A stretch of 20,365 nt of DNA from an uncultured bacterium (GTDB taxonomy: Bacteria; Bacillota; Clostridia; Peptostreptococcales; Anaerovoracaceae), in assembly GCA_905214195.1 (NCBI GenBank), contig CAJMLH010000039.1:1-20365 (forward strand), written 5' to 3'. The translations under genes and the position numbers were made by a program. Under the pieces are notes generated by a model. It did no database searches. It was not told where the DNA came from and saw only the letters and a list, made by a program, of their open reading frames with translations. This document shows, one piece after another, positions 8,915-16,325 of this stretch (its first letter is position 1; each line of letters begins with the position of its first letter).

Positions 8915-9811
8915 TTATTTTGTGCGTTTAGCCAAATTCAGAACAAGATTTCTGAAAAACTCAGCATTGTCGTAATATTTATCGATTGATTTTACAGCCA
9001 TTTCTGTAAGCTCTTCAAGTCTTAGACGAGCGGCCTCAACACCTAATATGGTAGTATAGGTGTTTTTGTTTTTCTTCTTGTCTGAACCTGTAGCCTTTCC
9101 TGTTTCCTCCGGATTTCCATTTACATCTAAAATATCATCAGCAATCTGATAAGCTATGCCCATGTTTTCAGCATATTTTTCAAGGTCGATAATCATGGAG
9201 CCTGTTGGATTTCCCAGATAAAGACCTGCTTTTACCGCAGCTTTTATCAGTGCACCTGTTTTGTTCAAGTGTATGTATTCGAGCATTTCTTTTGAAGCAA
9301 TTGCGTTTTCGGCTTCGATATCGGAAACCTGACCGGCAACCATACCCCTCACCCCTGCGCCTTTAGCTATTTCGTAGGCGGCATTTACTCTTTTTTTAAT
9401 CTTTTCCGGTGAATCGTAATAAAGCATCATATCTTTGTTGATAGCTTCAAATGCACATGTTAAAAGTCCGTCGCCTGCCAGTATTGCTATGGCATCACCA
9501 TATACTTTGTGGTTGGTTGGAAGTCCTCTTCTAAGATCATCATTATCCATTGCAGGCAAATCATCATGTATCAGAGAATAGGTATGTATATATTCTATTG
9601 CACAAGCATATGGAATAGCTTCCCTTATATTGCCTCCGGCAAATTCACAAGCCGCCAGAAGCAGAACGGGACGCAGTCTCTTACCTCCTGCCGTCAGGCT
9701 GTATTTCATGGATTCATAAAGCGAGATACTTTTGTTGTCTATATTAGGTACAAAGTCCATAAGATGTTGATCTACAAGTTCTTTATATTCGTCAAAGCTT
9801 CTTTCTTTCAT
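8915..9811 (-). CDS. ispA: Polyprenyl (farnesyl/geranyl) diphosphate synthase
   Basis: This trans-prenyltransferase of 298 residues adds isopentenyl diphosphate units to an allylic diphosphate, giving mainly C15 farnesyl diphosphate for quinones, undecaprenyl carrier and related products. The first aspartate-rich motif begins at D83 (DDLPAMDNDD), with the two-residue insert typical of bacterial FPP synthases. The second is DDILD (225-229). GGKRLRP (42-48) binds the IPP diphosphate, and QVSDIEAE and KTGALI are conserved catalytic segments. Product length is inferred as C15: Y78, five residues before the first Asp, is usual for short-chain enzymes of this type. It lies 9 bases after xseB and 19 bases before dxs, so pathway genes are side by side. 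Confidence 0.95.
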   Translation of the reverse strand: MKERSFDEYKELVDQHLMDFVPNIDNKSISLYESMKYSLTAGGKRLRPVLLLAACEFAGGNIREAIPYACAIEYIHTYSLIHDDLPAMDNDDLRRGLPTNHKVYGDAIAILAGDGLLTCAFEAINKDMMLYYDSPEKIKKRVNAAYEIAKGAGVRGMVAGQVSDIEAENAIASKEMLEYIHLNKTGALIKAAVKAGLYLGNPTGSMIIDLEKYAENMGIAYQIADDILDVNGNPEETGKATGSDKKKNKNTYTTILGVEAARLRLEELTEMAVKSIDKYYDNAEFFRNLVLNLAKRTK

Positions 9812-9820
9812 TTTAACCTA

Positions 9821-10009
9821 TTAGACTCCTTCCTCATAATCCTCATAAACTTCAATTTTCTGTTTGGCCTCTTTTAATATTTTATTACATTCTTCGTAGC
9901 TTTTTACACCCTCTTCGTAGCATTTTATTGCTTCCTGCAAGGTAATCTTTTCATCCTTTATCTTTTCTGACATTTCTGCAAGCTTTCTTGCTGACTCTTC
10001 AAAAGTCAT
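9821..10009 (-). CDS. xseB: Exodeoxyribonuclease VII small subunit
   Basis: XseB is the small subunit of exonuclease VII, which degrades single-stranded DNA to oligonucleotides; several copies bind each XseA. The 62-residue protein fits the family: an N-terminal FEESARKLAEMSEKI segment followed by LQEAIKCYEEGVKSYEECNKIL, forming two amphipathic helices, and a C-terminal EVYEDYEEGV tail. It is at the short end for the family. Start and the xseA stop share ATGA (4-base overlap), and AAGGTGA lies just upstream, inside xseA. This is the standard coupled xseA-xseB pair. Confidence 0.95.
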   Translation of the reverse strand: MTFEESARKLAEMSEKIKDEKITLQEAIKCYEEGVKSYEECNKILKEAKQKIEVYEDYEEGV

Positions 10010-11154
10010 AACTTGTCACCTTCTTTCAAGTCTGAGATAGTAATTTCAACAGAGCCGTCTTTAAGATACAATCTATATCTTTTTTCAGGCACGATGTTTT
10101 TAACCGAAGAAATAACTTGGCCGTCTGTATTTTCAAGCACTGCGTATCCTTTTGAAAGAACTGCTTTTGGATTATTTTCTTCAAGACTTATGTACTTTTG
10201 CTCTATTATATGAGTGAGGATTTGCAATTTAGAATCCATCGTATTTTTTAAAGACTCATATAAACTGCGGCAGCGGATTTCGGAATATGAGGCTTTGTTC
10301 TTTAATTGAACGAGGAGCTCATGTTTTTTTGTGTTTATAAAATCTTCCAATACCCTGTCGTCAGGGACGGCCATTTCTGCTGCGGCAGTGGGTGTCTCAG
10401 CTCTTTTGTCTGCAACAAAGTCGCATATGGTAATATCTATTTCGTGGCCTACTGCTGAGATTACAGGTATTTTTGAACGATATACAGCTCGTGCAACGAC
10501 TTCTTCGTTAAATGCCCACAAATCTTCAGAAGAGCCTCCGCCGCGGCCCACTATCAGAACATCTATATCGTCAAACTTTTCATTTATCATATCTATTGTA
10601 TCTGCTATATCATTAGCAGCACCTTGACCTTGAACCAAGACAGGAAATATGATTATATCTGTCATTTTTGTCCGGCTTTGTATTATTTTTGTTATATCTC
10701 TTACTGCCGCACCTGTTTTTGATGTTACAACTCCTACTTTGCGAGGAAATGCGGGAAGATGTTTCTTGTGTTCAGGGGCAAATAAACCCTCGTTTTTTAA
10801 TTTATTCTTCAGTATTTCAAAAGCTGCCGACAAGTTTCCTTCTCCCGAAACTTCGACATTTTTGACAAAAAGTGTATATGTACCGCCTTTTTTATAGACA
10901 TTTATGTAGCCGGTTACTATGACTTCAAGACCATCACCTAACGCATAGCTTAAATTTCTCTTATATGATGCCGGAAGAAAACAATTTATTCTGGAATTTT
11001 CATCAAGTAGAGAAAAATACACATGACCGGAACTGTGAAATTTAAGATTGGAAATTTCACCGGTTACGGATATATTGCCAAGTAGTGGGTCTGTAGTAAG
11101 AATTCTGCTTATGTAGTCATTAAGTTGTGAAACGGTAACAGGTTTCAAAGCCAT
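10006..11154 (-). CDS. xseA: Exodeoxyribonuclease VII large subunit
   Basis: XseA is the catalytic large subunit of exonuclease VII (bidirectional, single-strand specific). The 382-residue protein begins with an OB-fold domain: VSQLNDYISRIL, then GEISNLKFHSSGHVYFSL and an INCFLP strand. The catalytic region contains VGVVTSKTGAAVRDI, VGRGGGSSEDLWAFN and SAVGHEIDITICDFVADKRA, which hold the conserved Gly-rich loop, His and Asp residues. A helical region that binds XseB follows, then a short C-terminal beta segment around ISSVKNIV. The length is slightly below the usual 400-450. The ATG at 11154 has GGAGG nine bases upstream, and that site lies inside the last codons of the preceding gene (10-base overlap). 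Confidence 0.97.
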   Translation of the reverse strand: MALKPVTVSQLNDYISRILTTDPLLGNISVTGEISNLKFHSSGHVYFSLLDENSRINCFLPASYKRNLSYALGDGLEVIVTGYINVYKKGGTYTLFVKNVEVSGEGNLSAAFEILKNKLKNEGLFAPEHKKHLPAFPRKVGVVTSKTGAAVRDITKIIQSRTKMTDIIIFPVLVQGQGAANDIADTIDMINEKFDDIDVLIVGRGGGSSEDLWAFNEEVVARAVYRSKIPVISAVGHEIDITICDFVADKRAETPTAAAEMAVPDDRVLEDFINTKKHELLVQLKNKASYSEIRCRSLYESLKNTMDSKLQILTHIIEQKYISLEENNPKAVLSKGYAVLENTDGQVISSVKNIVPEKRYRLYLKDGSVEITISDLKEGDKL

Positions 11155-12095
11155 ATTTTGCTTCCTCCAAGGAGAGCCGTTCCGACGGCATTGTCTGATG
11201 AAAGAGCAGGTTCACCGAAAATAAGGTTTAAGTCGCTGCTCAGGTTTTTGGAAAGATAACTTCTTATATATTTGCTGCTTGAGACACCGCCTGCATATAT
11301 AAAGTCGGATACATTATATTTTTGTGCTGTCTGTTTAGTCATTTCGGCAATTGAAGCAGCACTTTTAAGAAAAAGTTCACCGACAAGCATCAGGCTGTTT
11401 TCTGATTGTAAGGCTCTTGAAACTTGTGTTTCTATACCTGATAAATTTACATATCCGTCTTTTACTTTTATCTTTGTAAGGACATTTGAGGCAGATTCAC
11501 ATGACAGAGCCAGTTTATCAAGTTCTTCACCGCACGGAAAATCAAGCCCCATTGCAACGCCTGTACGGTCAAATACTTGTCCGTATGACAAATCCCTTGA
11601 GCCTCCTATTATATTTAAATTATATGGAGAATTTTTGTCTTTTAAAATTGCTTCTGTAGTTCCGCCACTGAAATGAAAGCATATATAAGGAGTATTCTTG
11701 TCTGTGGCAGCATAAAATCCTATCGCCTCTATGTGTCCCTCCTGATGAGAAAATTCAAATAGTGGAACATCTAAAACGGAACTTAAGACTCTTGCAGTTG
11801 AAAGGCCTGCAAGAAAAACCGGCATATAAGAGCCTTCTACAGGTCTTGGTCTTGAGGATACCGATATACAGCCTATCTTTTCTTTTAATGAAGTATCTGA
11901 AAAAAGATTACTCAATATATCAGGCAGTTGTTTGATATGCTGAAACAGAGCCTCAGATTGTCTAAGTCCCCGTTCCCCTTTTTTTACTTCCAAAAACTTG
12001 CTTACATTGAACAAAATTTTTCCGTTACAGTCTACCACTGCCACGGAAGTCTTATAATTACTGGTGTCTATGCCCAGCGAATAAAGATTTTTCAT
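11145..12095 (-). CDS. TsaD/Kae1-like paralogue (peptidase M22 family), not standard TsaD
   Basis: This 316-residue ASKHA-fold protein resembles TsaD, the threonylcarbamoyl transferase that makes t6A37 in tRNA, but departs from it at key motifs. The N-terminal GIDTSNYKTSVAVVD fits the nucleotide-binding fold. The three metal ligands appear present: H117 and H121 in SHQEGHIEA, and D301 in SSDNAVGTA. However, the TsaD loop usually written GPGL reads SSRPRPVEG (80-88), and SGGHT reads SGGTT (143-147). It is also shorter than TsaD (about 335-340). Related M22-like genes between nusB and xseA are familiar in Clostridia, where a separate true tsaD usually exists elsewhere. Its activity is unknown to me. 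The start (ATG 12095) has no obvious ribosome-binding site and lies one base after the nusB stop. Confidence 0.8.
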   Translation of the reverse strand: MKNLYSLGIDTSNYKTSVAVVDCNGKILFNVSKFLEVKKGERGLRQSEALFQHIKQLPDILSNLFSDTSLKEKIGCISVSSRPRPVEGSYMPVFLAGLSTARVLSSVLDVPLFEFSHQEGHIEAIGFYAATDKNTPYICFHFSGGTTEAILKDKNSPYNLNIIGGSRDLSYGQVFDRTGVAMGLDFPCGEELDKLALSCESASNVLTKIKVKDGYVNLSGIETQVSRALQSENSLMLVGELFLKSAASIAEMTKQTAQKYNVSDFIYAGGVSSSKYIRSYLSKNLSSDLNLIFGEPALSSDNAVGTALLGGSKIWL

Positions 12096-12096
12096 T

Positions 12097-12480
12097 TTAT
12101 ATATTTTTTAATATTGCGTTTATAAATTTCGGCGATTGTTCACTGCCGTAAATCTTTGCTATGTCTACGGCCTCATTTATAGCTACGGCCTTGGGAACAT
12201 CATCTATATATAAGATTTCACATACGGCAAGTCTTGCTATTGCCAAATCGGCTTTTGCCATTCTTGATACAGGCCATCCCTTGCTGTTTTGGTTTAGAAC
12301 ATCATCAATGGCTTCTATGTTAGAGCAGAACTGCTCAAGTACATTTGATATGTAACTGTTTTGCTGCTTTGTAATCTTATCTTTAAGAAATTTCTCGGCA
12401 TTTTCTCTGGTAAATTCTTTTTGAACTTCCATCTGAAATATACATTTCATTACAAGTTCTCTTGCTTCTCTTCTATTCAT
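12097..12480 (-). CDS. nusB: Transcription antitermination factor NusB
   Basis: NusB binds boxA RNA together with S10 (NusE) to allow antitermination of rRNA operons. From the chosen start the protein has 127 residues, opens with MNRREARELVMKCIFQME, and is all-helical with the family segments RMAKADLAIARLAVCEI, PKAVAINEAVDIAKIYG and SPKFINAIL. The frame can be read back to 12522, but the extra 14 residues are unlike NusB. The ATG at 12480 has AGGAG five bases upstream (12486-12490), so I take that start. It overlaps the end of asp23 by 8 bases. The asp23-nusB pairing is typical of Clostridia. Confidence 0.96.
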   Translation of the reverse strand: MNRREARELVMKCIFQMEVQKEFTRENAEKFLKDKITKQQNSYISNVLEQFCSNIEAIDDVLNQNSKGWPVSRMAKADLAIARLAVCEILYIDDVPKAVAINEAVDIAKIYGSEQSPKFINAILKNI

Positions 12481-12826
12481 TGTTTCTCCTGAATTTCTTG
12501 GGCAGTGATACACCTTGAACATGAATGTTCACCGCATTTACTTTTATATTTATAATTTTGAGTACATGTTCTTTTACAGCTGTCTGTATATCCCAGGCAA
12601 GCTGAGGGATTTTTACTCCGTAATCTACGACCACAAACACATCTACTGTGATCTTATCTTTTTCCTTAGATACTTTAATGCCTTTGGCAGGCGAATCCTT
12701 ACCTACTATTTTTTCAATGAGATTGTCGCTCAAATGGTTAACTCCGGGAACACCAAGAACAGCTCTCGACGCCGACATAGCGATAATTTCCTCTGAAATT
12801 TTGTTTAAAACCTGCTTTTCGGACAT
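12473..12826 (-). CDS. Asp23/Gls24 family protein
   Basis: This 117-residue protein belongs to the Asp23/Gls24 (alkaline shock/general stress) family. The core is visible as EIIAMSASRAVLGVPGV near the N-terminus, a KGIKVSKEKDKITVDVFVVVDYG strand pair in the middle, and AWDIQTAVKEHVLKI with VNAVNIHVQGV at the C-terminus. No signal peptide or membrane helix is present, so it is cytosolic or attached to the membrane through a partner. The staphylococcal member is a cell-envelope stress protein; the precise role of the nusB-linked version is not settled as far as I know. It is the first gene of the second unit. Its GAGGTGA ribosome-binding site sits about where transcription should begin, so the leader is only about 10 bases long. 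Confidence 0.93.
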   Translation of the reverse strand: MSEKQVLNKISEEIIAMSASRAVLGVPGVNHLSDNLIEKIVGKDSPAKGIKVSKEKDKITVDVFVVVDYGVKIPQLAWDIQTAVKEHVLKIINIKVNAVNIHVQGVSLPKKFRRNNE

Positions 12827-12830
12827 AGTA

Positions 12831-12837
12831 TCACCTC
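12831..12837 (-). promoter_or_regulatory. Ribosome-binding site of asp23 at the extreme 5' end of its mRNA
   Basis: GAGGTGA lies four bases upstream of the ATG (12826). Counting about seven bases from the -10 box puts the transcript start near 12836-12838, so the mRNA would begin essentially at this site. The start point is inferred from the promoter position only. Confidence 0.65.
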
Positions 12838-12843
12838 ATTAAA

Positions 12844-12872
12844 ATTATAACAGAAGTATTGTCTGTTTTCAA
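12844..12872 (-). promoter_or_regulatory. Sigma-A type promoter for the asp23-nusB-xse-ispA-dxs unit
   Basis: On the minus strand TTGAAA (12872-12867) is followed after exactly 17 bases by TATAAT (12849-12844). The -10 box is a full consensus match and the -35 box has five of six. It lies directly downstream of the terminator of the preceding operon and upstream of asp23. It is the only near-consensus promoter I found in a gap between genes. It should give strong vegetative expression unless repressed at the inverted repeat that fills its spacer. Confidence 0.88.
12849..12867. promoter_or_regulatory. Inverted repeat between -35 and -10, possible operator
   Basis: The arms AACAGA and TCTGTT are exact inverted complements of six bases, separated by seven bases. 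The repeat fills the 17-base spacer and touches one base of each promoter box. A repressor dimer bound here would block RNA polymerase. I do not recognise the half-site as that of a known regulator. A six-base inverted repeat could arise by chance, so the operator role is inference. Confidence 0.4.
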
Positions 12873-12901
12873 TAAAAAAGAGGCTTTAAAAAGAGCCTCT
12901 T
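12872..12901 (-). terminator. Intrinsic terminator of the Mrp/Mbh-like operon
   Basis: Arms 12894-12901 and 12878-12885 form a perfect 8-base stem (AAGAGGCT with AGCCTCTT) around an 8-base loop. On the minus strand the stem is followed by a U-rich run (UUUUAUU). The stop codon of the last mrp-like gene (12888-12886) lies in the loop, so the terminator uses the end of the coding sequence. The plus strand lacks a good U-run, so it acts on leftward transcription. Confidence 0.88.
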
Positions 12902-14580
12902 ACTTTAACAAACACAAATGAAAGTATTGCTAAAAATATTATAAAATTGAGAGCAATAAGACTGCCTGCCGGTTTTTGAAGAACATCATCATCTTCTAAA
13001 CAATCCCTTTTCTTTTGTGGTTCTGATGTGAACAACATTCTTGGATTATGCAGATAGTAGTTTGCCTTTTGAAAAAATATTCCAAACATTTCACCGGAAT
13101 GTTTTCTGAAACCGTCTGCCATAGCCGAAACTTGGAGTATCAAATATTTCAGTGGTTTTCTGTAAAACCAATCGGTATCAAGGGTAATTTTTTCTTTAGG
13201 TTTCATGTGGTCTATATACATGACAAACGCTATAGCTGCGGCAGCAAACAACTCCCCATACTGCGTAACATGATCTACCGTAAACGGATGTCCGTCAATT
13301 CCGTACGGAGTGAGGCCGTACAAAAGATTTGGGAAAAGACCGATTACTATGCAGCCTGCGGCACCTATTAACATAGATAGCTTTCTGCTTAAAGGTACAC
13401 TTTTTTCGTTTACATCAAGTTCAATTTCGCTTTTACCAAAGAATACGAAATAATTTATCTTTAAAGTGACAGACATAAGCGTTCCTATACTTGCAACCAT
13501 CAAAAGCAGTTTTGCCCAATAATATCCGCTTTCGGCTGCTGCATTCATTATAAGAGATTTGCTTACAAACCCGTTTAAAAGCGGAAATCCTGCTATAGCC
13601 ATAGATGCTGTTAAAAAGCATATTGATGTAATGGGAAGCTTTTTTGCAAGACCGCCAAGCTGGCTTATTTTTCGTTTACCGGTAACTGATATCACAGTGC
13701 CTGCACACATAAGAAGTGTACCCTTATATAATATGTTGTTGAATGCATGGGCTGCTGCACCGTCGATACCTGCATGACTTCCTATTGCCAAAGATGCAAC
13801 CATGTACCCGACTTGGCTTATTATATGATAGGCAAATAATCTTCTCAAATCGTTTTCTATCAGAGCCATACATGCACCCCACACAGCCATGAAAACACCG
13901 AAATACAAAAGCAGGTGGGTACCTGCAAAGAGTTTAATAAGACAGAAAACGCCTACTTTTGTAGTAAATGAACCCATATATACCGTCCCGCCCATGGTGG
14001 ATTCCGGATAAGCATCGGCAATCCATGCATTTAGAGGAGGAATTGCCGCATTTACGGCTACACCTGCAAGTATGAGCCAATAAGCAGCGTCTATATTGCC
14101 TGTAAGTGATTCAATCATAGTTGAGCCGGAATAAACTTTCATCATGATTCCGGCAAGGAGAAAGTTACCTCCAAGCATATGAACGAGCAAATATCTGAAA
14201 CCGGCTTTCTTTGCAGCTTTCGTTTTTGAGGATATGACTATAAGCCATGAAGCAACTGCCATAAGTTCCCAAAATATAAGCATACCTATCCAATGCGAGG
14301 CAAATACAACACTGATGCTGCTGCCTGCATATACTGCTTCCGCAGCAAGTTCATACTTATCTTTAATATGAAAATTGTATAATGCTCCTATTACAGATAT
14401 TACAGCAAATATAAGACCGAACATAAATGTAAGTTTATCGCAGTCTGTAACTATGACAGCGGCGAGAGTTAAAAGCGGACCGGCAAGTATTGCAGCCTTT
14501 CTTATAACTGCGGGAAGTATAAGAGAGAAAATCCCGAATATTATCAATATAAGTCCGGGCTGAATAAAGTCGCTAAGCAT
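12886..14580 (-). CDS. Third proton-pumping antiporter-like subunit (MrpD/NuoL/M/N family) with C-terminal extension
   Basis: This 564-residue polytopic membrane protein of the MrpD/NuoM superfamily is presumed to conduct H+ or Na+ in the Mrp/Mbh-like complex. E105 in FWELMAVASW matches the conserved glutamate of TM5. The usual TM7 lysine motif (K, then PLHxW) instead reads GVAVNAAIPPLNAW, with Asn at 177 and at the His position (184). Later charged positions, such as the Lys in FTTKVGVF and HAFNNILYKGTL, are kept. The E lies about 40 residues earlier than in the sister subunits, so the N-terminus is shorter. The C-terminus has DTDWFYRKP, a long polar/amphipathic stretch and one last membrane helix, reminiscent of the lateral helix of NuoL. 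The frame opens at 14598, but the ATG at 14580 has GGAGG eight bases upstream (14589-14593), so it is preferred. It overlaps the small upstream gene by 8 bases. Confidence 0.9.
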   Translation of the reverse strand: MLSDFIQPGLILIIFGIFSLILPAVIRKAAILAGPLLTLAAVIVTDCDKLTFMFGLIFAVISVIGALYNFHIKDKYELAAEAVYAGSSISVVFASHWIGMLIFWELMAVASWLIVISSKTKAAKKAGFRYLLVHMLGGNFLLAGIMMKVYSGSTMIESLTGNIDAAYWLILAGVAVNAAIPPLNAWIADAYPESTMGGTVYMGSFTTKVGVFCLIKLFAGTHLLLYFGVFMAVWGACMALIENDLRRLFAYHIISQVGYMVASLAIGSHAGIDGAAAHAFNNILYKGTLLMCAGTVISVTGKRKISQLGGLAKKLPITSICFLTASMAIAGFPLLNGFVSKSLIMNAAAESGYYWAKLLLMVASIGTLMSVTLKINYFVFFGKSEIELDVNEKSVPLSRKLSMLIGAAGCIVIGLFPNLLYGLTPYGIDGHPFTVDHVTQYGELFAAAAIAFVMYIDHMKPKEKITLDTDWFYRKPLKYLILQVSAMADGFRKHSGEMFGIFFQKANYYLHNPRMLFTSEPQKKRDCLEDDDVLQKPAGSLIALNFIIFLAILSFVFVKVRGSF

Positions 14581-14809
14581 CTTTATCACCTCCGTCATAA
14601 TAATCTTCTTTTCGCTGTAAAATAGGAGCCATTATTTTTTTTGCAAGAAGTATAAGAAGCCATGCCCCACCAAAGCCGATTATTATATCTGCTCCGGGGA
14701 AAGTGTTCCATATGTTTTTATAATGAGGATGAGCAAAAAGTATCTCTGCTGTAAGGGCGGCAACAATTACAGCACCTAATATAAAATATATTGTTTTCTT
14801 ATTCCGCAA
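14573..14809 (-). CDS. Small two-helix membrane protein of the Mrp/Mbh-like complex
   Basis: This 78-residue protein has two predicted membrane helices (about residues 7-26 and 42-60) joined by a conserved-looking loop, HPHYKNIWNTFPG, and ending in a charged tail with QRKEDYYD. I recall similar small proteins with an HPH...PG loop and a QRxEDYYD tail beside MrpD-like genes in other anaerobes, but know no accepted name or function. It is probably an accessory subunit that packs against the D-like subunits. It starts at TTG (14809), supported by GGGAGG eight bases upstream (14818-14823). It overlaps the preceding gene by 11 bases, and its last codons contain the ribosome-binding site of the next gene. 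Three-way overlap makes it a real gene rather than a chance frame. Confidence 0.85.
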   Translation of the reverse strand: MRNKKTIYFILGAVIVAALTAEILFAHPHYKNIWNTFPGADIIIGFGGAWLLILLAKKIMAPILQRKEDYYDGGDKDA

Positions 14810-16325
14810 GGTAGATACCTCCCTCTCCTGTTATGGATTCTGCCGCAGTCTGAGCCATATCATACAGATGCGGTCCTGCATCGGGAACGAATCCTAAAAT
14901 AAGCGATATAATTACGGTACACACTATAGGAGCAACCATTGCAATCGAAGTTTTAGAATACTTTGCTGACGGTGAATCTTTTTCGCAAGGTTCTTCCTGT
15001 TTACAGAAGAAAACTTTAACAACAGGCATCAGATAGCTTATGGCAAGAAGAGCCGCAGCGATAAGAACAACTATTGCGAAAATTTTATTTACTGCCATTG
15101 CTCCCTCAAGTATGTTAAATTTGCTGATAAAGCCGGCCATTAACGGAAGTCCGGCAAGCCCCAAGGATGATATTGCAAAGCAAACGGAAGTTATAGGCAT
15201 TTTCTTTGCGAGACCTTTCATGGTGCTGATTTCAGACAGACCGGTAATTACAAATATTGCTCCTGCACACATAAACAATGTTATCTTAAGGAAAGCGTGG
15301 GCCACAATATGGAACAAAGCTCCTGTTATGCTGTATACCGATAGCAGGCTTATGCCTAAAACTATGTAGGATAACTGACCTACTGTGGAAAATGCAAGCC
15401 TTGCTTTAAGATTGTCTTGTCTCATGGCAATAAACGAAGATATTATGATGGTAAATGCAGCAAACCAACTTAGTATCACAGCGCCTCCGCACCATGCGGC
15501 ACTTTCAGGTCCGAATACATAGCATACAACTCTGAGTACACAAAAAGCCCCTGCCTTTACTACTGCTACTGCATGAAGCAGAGCACTTACCGGCGTAGGT
15601 GCAACCATGGCAGAAGGCAGCCATCCGTGAAGCGGCATAACACCCGCTTTTACTGCTCCTCCTACAATCATCATAAAGAACATTATGCACATGAGACCTG
15701 AACTCATTGAGCCTGCTTCTATAAAGCCGCCTGCTTTAAAGTCTAAAGTTCCGTATTTTACATATACCCATACTATGGCAGCAAAAAATATCTGACCGCT
15801 TATCAGCGTGTATGCAAGATATTTTCTGCCTGAGAACTTAGCCTTATCGTTTCTGTAATGGGCAACAAGCGGATATGTTGCTACAGTAAGCATTTCGTAA
15901 AATATGAAAAAAGTTATAAGATTTGATGCCAGAGAAATGCCTATTGCAGAAGCTATGCAGACTGCAAAAGCCGAAAAATATCCTGTTTGATTTTTTTCGT
16001 GATGACCCCTCATATATCCTATTGAATATATGGATGTAAGTATCCAAAGAGCAGAAGCTACACAGGCAAATACCATTCCGGCGCTGTCGGTTTTCAGAGT
16101 AAGGGTTATTCCGTCAACTATTTGCCAAAGTTCAGATACATATATTTCCCCTTTTAATACTCCCGGAACCATAGAGAATACTATTGCAGCCATAATTGCA
16201 GAGGCAATCATGGTTATAGATTCTCTTATGTTGGGTTTGATACGGTTACCGAAAAAAAGTATAATCAGAGCTGCAATTAAAGGTGCAGCTACTGCTGTCG
16301 CAGGTCGTAAACTGAATATCATCAT
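14799..16325 (-). CDS. Second antiporter-like subunit, NuoL/MrpA-N-like proton-conducting transporter
   Basis: This 508-residue polytopic membrane protein belongs to the proton-conducting transporter family shared by complex I (NuoL/M/N) and Mrp. E144 in FFIFYEMLTVATYP is the TM5 glutamate; K226 in GGAVKAGVMPLHGWLPSAM is the TM7 lysine. APTPVSALLHAVAVVKAGAF (242-261, with H251 and K257) is the signature best known from NuoL and the N-terminal half of MrpA. LFHIVAHAFLKITLFMCAG supplies the later His/Lys pair. All proton-path residues that I can recognise are present. It starts at ATG 16325, overlaps the mrpD stop by four bases (ATGA) and has GGAGGTGAT upstream. It may stand in for the missing large N-terminal domain of MrpA. 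Confidence 0.9.
   Translation of the reverse strand: MMIFSLRPATAVAAPLIAALIILFFGNRIKPNIRESITMIASAIMAAIVFSMVPGVLKGEIYVSELWQIVDGITLTLKTDSAGMVFACVASALWILTSIYSIGYMRGHHEKNQTGYFSAFAVCIASAIGISLASNLITFFIFYEMLTVATYPLVAHYRNDKAKFSGRKYLAYTLISGQIFFAAIVWVYVKYGTLDFKAGGFIEAGSMSSGLMCIMFFMMIVGGAVKAGVMPLHGWLPSAMVAPTPVSALLHAVAVVKAGAFCVLRVVCYVFGPESAAWCGGAVILSWFAAFTIIISSFIAMRQDNLKARLAFSTVGQLSYIVLGISLLSVYSITGALFHIVAHAFLKITLFMCAGAIFVITGLSEISTMKGLAKKMPITSVCFAISSLGLAGLPLMAGFISKFNILEGAMAVNKIFAIVVLIAAALLAISYLMPVVKVFFCKQEEPCEKDSPSAKYSKTSIAMVAPIVCTVIISLILGFVPDAGPHLYDMAQTAAESITGEGGIYLAE

Noticed and set aside
11272..11676. 134-residue open frame on the plus strand
   Set aside because: Lies wholly antisense to the TsaD-like gene, with no ribosome-binding site and no family resemblance; it mirrors the codon pattern of the real gene.
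12481..12522. Longer nusB beginning at 12522
   Set aside because: The extra 14 residues do not look like NusB, whereas the ATG at 12480 has a well-placed AGGAG and gives the family N-terminus.
15040..15369. 109-residue plus-strand frame, with similar ones at 13048-13371 and 17151-17477
   Set aside because: Same reason: shadows of the antiporter-like genes, without start signals or recognisable domains.
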